A DNA stretch of 34,408 nucleotides from Gammaproteobacteria bacterium (GTDB lineage: Bacteria; Pseudomonadota; Gammaproteobacteria; SURF-13). Of this stretch, positions 1-8,500 are shown in pieces. The position numbers were made by a program, and so were the translations under genes. A model generated the notes under the pieces. The model had not been told where the DNA came from. It saw only the letters and a program-made list of their open reading frames with translations, and searched no databases. The stretch is taken from NCBI GenBank assembly GCA_030655395.1, contig JAURVQ010000056.1, forward strand, positions 1 through 34,408, read 5' to 3'. Within the stretch, counting starts at the first letter, position 1; each line of letters starts with the position of its first letter.

Positions 1-825
1 GATGGCGAAGTGGCGCCGATTGCGGTGCAGATCGCCGGGACCGACGCGCGGATGATGGCCGAAGCGGCCGCCTACAACATCGATCACGGCGCGCAGATCA
101 TCGACATCAACATGGGCTGTCCGGCCAAGAAGGTGTGCAACGTGATGGCGGGTTCCGCCCTGTTGCAGGATGAATCACTCGTCGCGCGCATCCTTGAGGC
201 GGTGGTGAAAGCGGTAGCGGTGCCGGTCACCCTGAAAATCCGCACCGGCTGGGACAAAGGCCATCGCAACGGCATTGCCGTGGCGCATATTGCGGAGATG
301 AGCGGCGTGCAGTCGCTCGCAGTGCACGGACGCACGCGCGCCTGCGCCTACACCGGCGAGGCCGAATACGACACCATCGCGGCGATCAAGGCCGCGGTGA
401 AAATTCCGGTGCTGGCGAACGGCGACATCCGCACGCCCGAGCAGGCGAAGTTCGTGCTCGACTACACCGGTGCCGACGGCGTGATGATCGGGCGCGCCGC
501 GCAGGGCCGTCCGTGGATCTTCCGCGGCATTGCGCATTACCTCGCCACGGGCGAAGTGCTGCCGGAGCCCGGCATTACCGAAATCCGCGATATCCTGCTC
601 GACCACATGCGCAATCTGTATGCGTTCTACGGCGAACACACCGGCGTGCTCATGGCGCGCAAGCATTTGTCGTGGTACAGCAAGGGCCAGAGCGGCGGCG
701 CGCTGTTCCGTCAAACCATTAACGCCGCCGCCGGCATCAAGCAGCAGACGTCGCTCACGCACGAATTTTTCGATCGCCTGGTTGAAGCCTCCGCCGACGC
801 GGCCTGCGCGGAGATGGCGGCATGA
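1..825 (+). CDS. dusB: tRNA-dihydrouridine synthase B, 5' end outside window
   Basis: Reduces specific uridines in tRNA D-loops to dihydrouridine using FMN and NADPH in the cytoplasm. The reading frame is open to the left edge, so roughly the first 50 residues are missing compared with the usual ~320 residues. The visible part is a TIM barrel containing the family motif NMGCPAKKV with the catalytic Cys, the LKIRTGW strand, the VHGRTR motif, and the FMN-phosphate region ANGDI and GADGVMIGRAAQGRPWIF. The stop overlaps the fis start as ATGA (822-825), which implies translational coupling. dusB-fis is the classic gammaproteobacterial bicistron, and the upstream promoter lies outside the window. 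Confidence 0.97.
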   Translation, partial: DGEVAPIAVQIAGTDARMMAEAAAYNIDHGAQIIDINMGCPAKKVCNVMAGSALLQDESLVARILEAVVKAVAVPVTLKIRTGWDKGHRNGIAVAHIAEMSGVQSLAVHGRTRACAYTGEAEYDTIAAIKAAVKIPVLANGDIRTPEQAKFVLDYTGADGVMIGRAAQGRPWIFRGIAHYLATGEVLPEPGITEIRDILLDHMRNLYAFYGEHTGVLMARKHLSWYSKGQSGGALFRQTINAAAGIKQQTSLTHEFFDRLVEASADAACAEMAA

Positions 826-1106
826 ACGCCGCGCCGCGTCACGGCAAATCCGCGCCGCCCTGCGAAGGGCGCCCGAACAAGCCGCTGCGCGACTGCATCC
901 GCGCCGCGCTGGAGACCTACTTCAAGGACCTTGACGGACACAAGGCAGGCGACCTGTACCAGATGGTGATTTGCGAAGTCGAACACCCGCTGCTGAAAAG
1001 CGTCATGGAACACACGCGCGGCAACCAGAGCAAGGCGGCGGAGATTCTGGGCCTCAATCGCAGCACCTTACGCAAAAAATTGAGCCAACATGGGTTGGAC
1101 AAATAA
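822..1106 (+). CDS. fis: DNA-binding protein Fis
   Basis: Small nucleoid-associated DNA-bending protein that regulates rRNA, recombination and growth-phase genes. It has 94 residues against 98 in E. coli. The core PLRDCIRAALETYF and the C-terminal helix-turn-helix (TRGNQSKAAEILGLNRSTLRKKL, roughly residues 64-87) are clear. The N-terminal 20 residues are basic and poorly conserved, as is usual for the family. The start is fixed by the ATGA overlap with dusB. Stop codon TAA is at 1104-1106, seven bases before a large inverted repeat that may act as a transcript end. Confidence 0.97.
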   Translation: MNAAPRHGKSAPPCEGRPNKPLRDCIRAALETYFKDLDGHKAGDLYQMVICEVEHPLLKSVMEHTRGNQSKAAEILGLNRSTLRKKLSQHGLDK

Positions 1107-1112
1107 TAATAA

Positions 1113-1179
1113 AGTAGCTAGTGGCGAGTGGCGAGTAGCGAGTAGCAATCTATCCCCTCGCCACTCGCCACTAGCTACT
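1113..1179. repeat. 23-bp perfect inverted repeat of the GTGGCGAGTGGCGAG family
   Basis: Arms 1113-1135 and 1157-1179 are perfect reverse complements over 23 bases and are separated by 21 bases. The arm core is CTAGTGGCGAGTGGCGAG. The loop contains GAGTAGCAA, which is close to the AAGTAGCAA words found at 17549 and 24291. Related copies lie at 16531-16612 and 23415-23430. The whole fis-purH gap is occupied by this element. It could fold into a strong hairpin, but no T-run follows on either strand, so it is not a canonical intrinsic terminator. Confidence 0.9.
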
Positions 1180-1196
1180 CGCAACTTGGTGTGCGC

Positions 1197-2759
1197 ATGA
1201 TCAAACGCGCCCTCATCAGTGTCTCCGACAAGACCGGCGTCGTCGAGTGCGCGCGGCGTCTGCAACAGCTCGGCGTTGAAATCCTCTCCACCGGCGGCAC
1301 CGCAAAACTGCTGGCCGCCAACGGCATCAACGTCATCGAGGTATCCGGCCACACCAGCTTCCCCGAAATGATGGATGGCCGCCTCAAAACCCTGCATCCC
1401 AAAATCCACGGCGGCCTGCTCGGACGCCGCGGCATCGACGACGCCGTGATGGCGCAACACGGCATCGCGCCCATCGACCTGCTGATCGTCAACCTCTACC
1501 CGTTCGAGAACACCATCGCATCACCCGCCTGCACCTTTGCCGAGGCGGTCGAGAATATCGACATCGGCGGTCCGGCCATGCTGCGCGCCGCCGCCAAGAA
1601 TTTCGCCGCGGTCACGGTGCTGGTGGATGCGGGTGACTACGCCCGTGTCGTCGATGAAATCGCCGCGCACGGCGGCGTGAACGACGGCCAGCGTTTTTCA
1701 CTCGCGGTGAAGGCATTTGAACACACCGCGCGTTACGACGCCGCCATCGCCAATTACCTCGGCACGCTGAACGGCGCCGGTCAACGCGAGGCACAATTTC
1801 CGCGCACCTACAGTGTGCAATTCCGCAAGGCGCAGGAGCTGCGTTACGGTGAAAACCCGCACCAGCGCGCCGCGTTCTACGTCGAGCAACATCCTCCAGC
1901 GGCCTGCGTCAGCAATGCCAGTCAGCTACAGGGCAAGGAACTTTCGTTCAACAATATCGCCGACGCCGACACCGCGCTTGAGTGCGTGAAATCGTTCACC
2001 GAGGCGCCGGCCTGCGTCATCGTGAAGCACGCCAACCCGTGCGGCGTGGCGCTCGGCAAGACCGTGCGCGAGGCGTATCTGCGCGCCTACAGCGCCGACC
2101 CCACCTCGGCCTTCGGCGGCATCATCGCCTGCAACGAGCCGGTGGATGCAGCGAGCGCGCAGGCCATCATCGAGCGCCAGTTCGTCGAGGTCATCATTGC
2201 GCCCGCCTACAGCGAGGAGGCGCTCGCGCTGCTCGGCATCAAGCCCAACGTGCGCGTGCTCGCCTGCGACCCGTGGTCCACGGCGCGCGTTGCGAGCCTC
2301 GACTACAAGCGCGTCAACGGCGGGCTGCTGGTGCAGGATCAGGACCTGGGCATTATCCATCCGCAGGATTTCAAGATCGTCACTGAGCGCGCGCCGACGC
2401 CGACGCAGATGCAGGACCTGCTGTTTGCCTGGAAGGTGGCGCGCTTCGTCAAATCCAACGCCATCGTTTATTGCAAGGACGCCATGACCACCGGCATCGG
2501 CGCCGGGCAGATGAGCCGCGTCTACAGCGCGCGCATCGCGGCCATCAAGGCCGCCGACGCCGGGCTCACCATCAGCGGCTCGGTACTGGCGAGCGACGCC
2601 TTCTTCCCGTTCCGCGACGGCCTCGACGCGGCGGCGGAGGCCGGCGTGAGCGCGGTGATCCAGCCCGGCGGCTCAATGCGCGACCCGGAAGTCATCGCCG
2701 CCGCCAATGAACACGGCATCGCCATGGTGTTCACCGGCATGCGTCATTTCCGGCACTGA
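1197..2759 (+). CDS. purH: Bifunctional AICAR formyltransferase / IMP cyclohydrolase
   Basis: Catalyses the last two steps of IMP synthesis. ATG at 1197 gives 520 residues starting [14 protein letters not shown], the family's usual N-terminus. An in-frame GTG at 1191 would add only two residues. The N-terminal methylglyoxal-synthase-like IMP cyclohydrolase domain (about 1-145, with STGGTAKLL and [18 protein letters not shown]) is followed by the AICAR transformylase domain with [31 protein letters not shown] and the C-terminal [10 protein letters not shown]...QPGGS. No good Shine-Dalgarno is visible before the start, because the upstream DNA is the inverted repeat. purD follows after 7 bases. 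Confidence 0.97.
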   Translation: MIKRALISVSDKTGVVECARRLQQLGVEILSTGGTAKLLAANGINVIEVSGHTSFPEMMDGRLKTLHPKIHGGLLGRRGIDDAVMAQHGIAPIDLLIVNLYPFENTIASPACTFAEAVENIDIGGPAMLRAAAKNFAAVTVLVDAGDYARVVDEIAAHGGVNDGQRFSLAVKAFEHTARYDAAIANYLGTLNGAGQREAQFPRTYSVQFRKAQELRYGENPHQRAAFYVEQHPPAACVSNASQLQGKELSFNNIADADTALECVKSFTEAPACVIVKHANPCGVALGKTVREAYLRAYSADPTSAFGGIIACNEPVDAASAQAIIERQFVEVIIAPAYSEEALALLGIKPNVRVLACDPWSTARVASLDYKRVNGGLLVQDQDLGIIHPQDFKIVTERAPTPTQMQDLLFAWKVARFVKSNAIVYCKDAMTTGIGAGQMSRVYSARIAAIKAADAGLTISGSVLASDAFFPFRDGLDAAAEAGVSAVIQPGGSMRDPEVIAAANEHGIAMVFTGMRHFRH

Positions 2760-2766
2760 TAAAGCC

Positions 2767-4062
2767 ATGCGGGTTTTAATCATCGGCGGCGGCGGGCGCG
2801 AGCATGCGCTGGCGTGGAAGATCGCGCAGTCACCCCACGTGAGCAAGATATTCGTCGCGCCCGGCAATGCCGGCACGGCGCGCGAGACCGGGGTGGAAAA
2901 TGTCGCCATCGCGGCGGAGGATGTTGCTGCGCTGGTGAACTTCGCGCGTGACCACACCATCGACCTCACTATCGTCGGACCGGAGGCGCCGCTCGCGCTC
3001 GGCGTGGTGGACGCCTTCACCGCTGCGGGTCTGCGCTGCTTCGGGCCCACGCGCGTAGCGGCGCAACTCGAAAGCTCCAAGGCCTACGCCAAGGATTTTC
3101 TCGCGCGCCATAAAATTCCCACTGCGGCTTATCGTACCTTCACCGCTGCCGCCGCCGCCATCGCTTATGTCCGCGCCGCCGGTACGCCCATCGTCATCAA
3201 GGCCGACGGTCTTGCTGCGGGCAAGGGTGTGGTGATCGCACAGAACGAGGCCGAGGCGGTCACCGCCATTACCGATATGTTGAGCGGCAACGGGATGGGT
3301 GACGCCGGCAGGCGCGTGGTGATTGAGGAATTTCTGCGCGGCGAAGAGGCGAGCTTTATCGTCATGGTGGACGGCGTACACAGTCTGCCGCTGGCCACCG
3401 CGCAGGATCACAAGGCGCGCGATGACGGCGATCGCGGCCCCAACACCGGCGGCATGGGGGCGTACTCACCCGCACCGGTGGTGACGCCGGAAATTCATGC
3501 GCGCATCATGCGCGAGGTGATCGCACCCACCGTGCGCGGCATGGCCGCCGAAGGCGCGCCGTACACCGGCTTTCTCTACGCCGGCCTGATGATTGCGCCC
3601 GACGGCAGCCTGCGCGTGCTGGAATTCAACTGCCGCCTGGGCGATCCGGAGACCCAGCCGATCCTGATGCGTCTGCGCTCCGATCTGGCAGAGCTGTGCA
3701 ACGCCGCGCTGGATAAGCGACTGCATGAAATGAACGCCGAGTGGGACGCGCGCGCGGCGCTGGGGGTGGTGCTCGCCGCGGGCGGCTATCCCGGCAGCTA
3801 CCGCAGCGGCGATGTCATCCACGGCCTCGAACAGACGCCGCCTGCCGACAGCAAGGTATTCCATGCCGGCACACGGCTGGGCAATCTCGAAGGCGAGGTG
3901 GTGACGGCGGGCGGGCGGGTGTTGTGCGCGTGCGCGCTGGGTGACACGGTGGGCAGCGCGCAACGGCGCGCGTACGAGCTGGTGCAATCGATCCGCTGGC
4001 GTGACCTGTATTACCGCACCGACATCGGCCACCGCGCCATCGCGCGCGAGACCGCTAACTAG
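2767..4062 (+). CDS. purD: Phosphoribosylamine-glycine ligase (GAR synthetase)
   Basis: ATP-grasp enzyme that joins glycine to phosphoribosylamine in purine synthesis. It has 431 residues, normal for the family. The start at 2767 gives MRVLIIGGGGREHALAWK. Other signatures are VGPEAPLALGVVD, KADGLAAGKGVVIA, EEFLRGEEASFIVMVDG, the NTGGMGAYSP loop and the metal-binding EFNCRLGDPETQP. An upstream in-frame ATG at 2707 lies inside purH and is rejected. The stop TAG (4060-4062) interlocks with the stop of the convergent chpC-like gene in the palindrome CTAG, leaving no intergenic DNA. Confidence 0.97.
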   Translation: MRVLIIGGGGREHALAWKIAQSPHVSKIFVAPGNAGTARETGVENVAIAAEDVAALVNFARDHTIDLTIVGPEAPLALGVVDAFTAAGLRCFGPTRVAAQLESSKAYAKDFLARHKIPTAAYRTFTAAAAAIAYVRAAGTPIVIKADGLAAGKGVVIAQNEAEAVTAITDMLSGNGMGDAGRRVVIEEFLRGEEASFIVMVDGVHSLPLATAQDHKARDDGDRGPNTGGMGAYSPAPVVTPEIHARIMREVIAPTVRGMAAEGAPYTGFLYAGLMIAPDGSLRVLEFNCRLGDPETQPILMRLRSDLAELCNAALDKRLHEMNAEWDARAALGVVLAAGGYPGSYRSGDVIHGLEQTPPADSKVFHAGTRLGNLEGEVVTAGGRVLCACALGDTVGSAQRRAYELVQSIRWRDLYYRTDIGHRAIARETAN

Positions 4063-4517
4063 CCCAGCGCGAGCAGCCTCTCTTCCAGCACATCCAGGTC
4101 GGGGATGACGGCGGTTTCACCGCTCACGACCACATGGCAGTGCATGAGCGGATGCAGTTCGGTCTCGTGCTCGATCACGGCGAGATTGTCTTCAGTCACC
4201 TGCAGCAATTGCGGCATCCCTTGCACCACCAGCCCGAAGAAACTCAATTGCGCGTGACCGCCCGGCGCGTTCAGCACCACAATCTTCGACTGCCGGTCGT
4301 CCACGGGCACACCCTCGTCGCAGGCGGCCTCGAATGACACCACCGCGATGGGGCGGTCGCGCCAGGTGAGGCGGCCCAGCAGCCACGGCGGCGCACCTTC
4401 TACCGGCTCCAGCGCGCTATAACGCACGATCTCGGCAATCGCGGTGCTGGGCAGCAGCAACTGCTCGCCCTTGAGCGGCAGCAACTGGCAGCGCAGCGCT
4501 GGTGCGGCGGTACTCAT
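4059..4517 (-). CDS. chpC: CheW-like adaptor, ChpC position
   Basis: Single CheW-domain protein of 152 residues. CheW proteins bridge chemoreceptors and a CheA kinase. It begins MSTAAPALRCQLLPLKGEQLLLPSTAIAEIV, and GRLTWRDRPIAVVSFE corresponds to the GxxxxRGxxIPVxxL core of CheW. The ATG (4517-4515) overlaps the chpB stop as ATGA, which decides the start over longer in-frame alternatives. It is the last gene of the pil/chp operon, the place ChpC holds in Pseudomonas. The symbol rests on position and domain, as CheW paralogues are hard to separate by sequence alone. Confidence 0.85.
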   Translation of the reverse strand: MSTAAPALRCQLLPLKGEQLLLPSTAIAEIVRYSALEPVEGAPPWLLGRLTWRDRPIAVVSFEAACDEGVPVDDRQSKIVVLNAPGGHAQLSFFGLVVQGMPQLLQVTEDNLAVIEHETELHPLMHCHVVVSGETAVIPDLDVLEERLLALG

Positions 4518-5572
4518 GCCGTAAGCCCCGTTTGCCCCGGTGTGTGTAATAAGCGGCGCGCGGCGGCGGGCTGCGCAGGATGGAGCTGTGCAAGCCGCTG
4601 CGCAAGGGCCTCCGGCGTACCGCTGAAACTCACCACGCCGGTCTGGCGTACCTGATCCGGCATGCTGCTGACCAGACAACTGGCGGCGTCCTGCGCCCAC
4701 ACCTCGGCGCCCTGCGCGGCCATGGCGCGCACGCCTTCGGCGCCATCGTTGCCCATGCCGCTGAAAATGATCGCACCGCTGCGCTTGCCGTAGCGGCGCG
4801 CGACATTCATCAGCACGGCGTCTATCGAGGGCCGGTACAACACCCCGTTGTCGGTCGCCGGTGTGCACACGATGCGTCCGCTGGCGTCGATATCCATTTC
4901 TTCATCCACCGGCGCGAGCACCATCTGCTGCCGGCACAGCAAGTGTCCGGCCTGCGCCGGCAGCACGCGGAAAGTCGAAATCTGATCCAGTTGGCGTGCG
5001 AGCAATTCGAGGAAATTGGTGCCGATGTGCTGCGCCAGCACGAAGGCCAGCGGCAAACCGGGCGGCAACGCCGCCATGAAGCGCTTCAGGGCCTGCGGGC
5101 CGCCGATGGAGGCGCCCAGCACCCAGACCTGGGTCGCCACCGTGTCTGCGTCAGGCGAGTTGCTGTTACGGTGCTGGTTTGGCGCTGAGGCAGGCGCGAC
5201 GCTGGCCGCTGGGCGCTGACGGACTTCATGCGCCATGTCTGTCAGCTTACGCGCGAGTTGCCGTCCCCAATAGCCATTCTGGATACCCGCATCCATGCGT
5301 GTCGCCGCACTGTCATTCAGCAGTATCGGCAAACTGTCCTGCTCCAACAGAGACGTGAGCAGCTCATCGTTGAAGACGGCTTCTGCGTCGAGGTCTATCA
5401 GCAGCGCCTCGGCCTTGCGTGCGCAGGCGAGCGAGAGAAAACCGTTGAAGGGGGACTGGTTAAGCACTACCTGCAATCCGTTTCTGCCGAGGATCACTCC
5501 CAGATTGAGACGCTGGCGCTCGGAAGCGGAAACGATGGCGATGCGCGGCGCGCTGTTTGACGTGTCAGCCAT
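4514..5572 (-). CDS. chpB: CheB-type methylesterase of the pilus chemosensory system
   Basis: Removes methyl groups from receptor glutamates (expected target PilJ), opposing PilK. The 352 residues divide into an N-terminal receiver-like region (about 10-120), a variable linker, and the CheB catalytic domain from about 150. The catalytic triad is visible as Ser in VLGASIGGPQAL, His in LAQHIGTNFLEL and Asp in FSGMGNDGAEGV. The receiver is degenerate: the first strand reads RIAIVSASERQ with no acidic pair, although LLIDLD could still hold an Asp. The start lies one base after the chpA stop, and the end overlaps chpC by ATGA. Confidence 0.93.
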   Translation of the reverse strand: MADTSNSAPRIAIVSASERQRLNLGVILGRNGLQVVLNQSPFNGFLSLACARKAEALLIDLDAEAVFNDELLTSLLEQDSLPILLNDSAATRMDAGIQNGYWGRQLARKLTDMAHEVRQRPAASVAPASAPNQHRNSNSPDADTVATQVWVLGASIGGPQALKRFMAALPPGLPLAFVLAQHIGTNFLELLARQLDQISTFRVLPAQAGHLLCRQQMVLAPVDEEMDIDASGRIVCTPATDNGVLYRPSIDAVLMNVARRYGKRSGAIIFSGMGNDGAEGVRAMAAQGAEVWAQDAASCLVSSMPDQVRQTGVVSFSGTPEALAQRLAQLHPAQPAAARRLLHTPGQTGLTA

Positions 5573-5573
5573 C

Positions 5574-8500
5574 TCAGTGCAGCGTCTCCATGCGCCCGCC
5601 TGCCAGATCGCGGATGTTATCCAGCAGATCGACCTCCTGGAACGGCTTGCCCAGGTAACGGTTTACGCCTACGGCGAGCGCGCGTTCACGGTGCTTCTCG
5701 CCGGTACGCGAGGTAATCATGATGATCGGCACGCCGCGCAAGCGCTCATCGCTGCGCATGTGCATGGCAAGTTCATAACCGTCCATGCGCGGCATTTCGA
5801 TATCGAGCAGCATCACGTCCGGCACATGCTGCTGCAACAATGTGAGCGCATCGACACCGTCCTTCGCCGTCAGCACTTCCATGTTGTGGCGCTCAAGCAG
5901 GCGTGTGGTGACCTTGCGCACGGTGATCGAATCGTCCACCACCATCACGGTGAGTATCTTGCGTCCAGACTCTTTGGCGGCCCCGGCTTCGGGCGCAGCC
6001 GCTGCTGTGGCCGTACGCAGCATCGCGGCGATGTCGAGCATCAGCACCACGCGCCCGTCGCCCATGATGGTGGCGCCGGTAATGCCCTTCACCGTACTGA
6101 TCTGCGCCCCCACGGACTTCACCACGATTTCGCGGCTGCCGATAAGCCCCTCGACCTGGAGGGCCACGTGCTGCTCCCCGACGCGCACCAGCAGGGCCGG
6201 GGTCTTTTTGCCCGGTCCCGGAAATTGCGGATGGCTGGCGTTCAGCAGTGTGCCGAGATGGAGAAACGGATGTTCCTGGCCCGCGAGCCGGTAGATGCGT
6301 TCGTCGCTCGCATACAACTGCTCCAGTTCTTCGTGCGTAATGCGCAGGATACGCTCGACGCTGGTCAGCGGAATGGCGTAGACATCGTCGCCCACCTGCA
6401 CCAGCAGCACCTGGCTCACGGACAGCGTAAACGGCAGGCGCACGGTGAAGGTGGCGCCCATGCCCGCCTCGGAGGCGATGGAGAGCGTGCCGCCCAGTTG
6501 CTTGATCTCGCTGCTGACCACGTCCATCCCCACGCCACGCCCCGAGATCTGCGTGATCTCCCGCGCCGTACTGAAACCGGGCTCCAGGATGAACTGCATG
6601 AGTTCGGTATCGCTCACCTTGGCGTGCTGGGTCAGCAGGCCGCGCTCGACGGCCTTGGCGCGCACGCGCTCCAGATCGAGGCCGCGCCCGTCGTCGCTGA
6701 TGGCGATCACGATGTCGGCGCCTTCGCGCCCCAGCCTCAGATTAATAGTACCCGCCGCTGGCTTGCCCGCCGCGCGGCGCACCTCAGGCAGCTCGATACC
6801 GTGATCGACGGCGTTACGCAGCATGTGTTCAAGGCTCGACACCATACGATCCAGCAGGGTGCGGTCAATTTCGCTCTCGGCGCCGGAGATACGCAGTTCC
6901 ACCTCCTTGCCCAGCTCCTCGCCGGTCTGACGCAGGATGCGGCGCAGGCGCGGCAGCACCACGGAGAACTGCACCATGCGCGTGCGCATCAGACCTTCCT
7001 GCAGGTCGGTATTCACGCGCGCCTGCTGCACCAGCAGCATTTCCGATTCGCGCACCAGACCCTGCAACAGGCCCTGAATGCTCGCCATATCGCTCACGCT
7101 CTCCATCAAGCTGCGCGAGAGCTGCTGCATCTGGGTAAAGCGGTCAAGCTCCAGCGGATCGAACTCCGCCTCGTGCGCCCTGCCGCTCTCGGCATGGCGG
7201 AACAGGATTTGCGTCTCGGTTTCGATTTCGAGCCGGCGCAACTGGTCGCGCAGACGCGCCACCGTGCGCTCCATTTCCACCAGGTTGAATTTGAAGCCGT
7301 TGATCTGCTGTTCGACGCGCGAGCGCGCGATGCTCACCTCGCCGGCGTAGTTGACGAGATGGTCCAGCAGATCGGCGCGTATGCGAATCTGTTCATGTTG
7401 TACGCGCATACCGCCGCGGCGATCTTCCTGCGCGTCGATCTGGTCTTCAGCTTCCTCCGGCGCTTCATACGGCGCCGCCACTACCGGCTTGTGCTCCGCT
7501 GCCGCCGGCGCTGGAATCGGCGCGGCAGACTCCGGCAGCAACATGCCGTCGATCTGCGCGACAAGATCGTGCGCCGGCTCCAGCGGCTGATGGGCGTGCA
7601 GGCGATCCAACATCGCCAGCAGGCGATCCTGGGCTTGCTGCACCAGCGCGGTAATGCGCGCCGACGGCGTGAGTAGTCCTTCCACCATCGCGGTGAGCAG
7701 GGACTCCAGGCTGTGGCTCAAATCGCCCATCTCGGTGATGTCCGCCATGCGCGCACCACCCTTCAGCGTGTGCAGTTCGCGCTGCAACTCCTCAAGCAAC
7801 GCGCGGTCGGCGGGCCGCTTGATCCATTGCTGCAGGACGATGTCGCTCGCATCGAGGATTTCCTTCGCCTCCTCCATGAACACCGCCACCATCTCGCTGT
7901 CGTGCTCTGCGAAAACCGGTGTTTGCGCCGCAGGCGCCGTGCCCGCCGCAGCCTCCGCCAGGCGCGCGGCGCGTTGTTCCTGCGCCTTGCCGAGCAGGCC
8001 GCTGATGTGTGCCTGCAACGCGCTGCTGTCGGGCGACACGGCGCCCGTATCCTGCAATGCCGTGAGCTTGTCGCGGATCAGCGCGCACACCGCGCGCAGC
8101 GTATCCAGCGCCTCGCCGTCGAGCAGTGCCTTGTCATCACGCAGTATCTTGGCGTATTCCTCCATCACATCGCACAGCGCGGCGATGTCCGGCACGCCCG
8201 CCATCGCCGCGCTGCCGTGCAGGGTATGCAAGGTGCGCACGAGACTGTCGTTTACCCCGCACTCCGCTGGCTCAATCTGACAGCGCTCGATGAATTCCCC
8301 CAGGGCGGCGAGATGCGCGGCGGTTTCCCTGCTGTAGATGTCGAGCAGCACCGGATCGATCGCGGGTGCGGCGGCGCGCGTCTCCGGCGCCGCCTCGGTC
8401 TGCGCGCCGACGGGGGGTGCGACAGAGACCCCGGGTTGACTCAGCGCGCTTGCGCGCTCCATCAAGGCCGGAATATCCGTCAGCGGTGTGGTGTTGCCCT

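Noticed and set aside
1113-1179. CRISPR-like or tandem array from the GTGGCGAG units
   Set aside because: Only two short tandem units per arm in inverted orientation, with no regular spacers and no cas genes.
4518-4868. Long N-terminal extension of the chpC-like gene
   Set aside because: The extra frame lies inside chpB in another reading frame and has an Arg-rich shadow composition; the ATGA overlap start is preferred.
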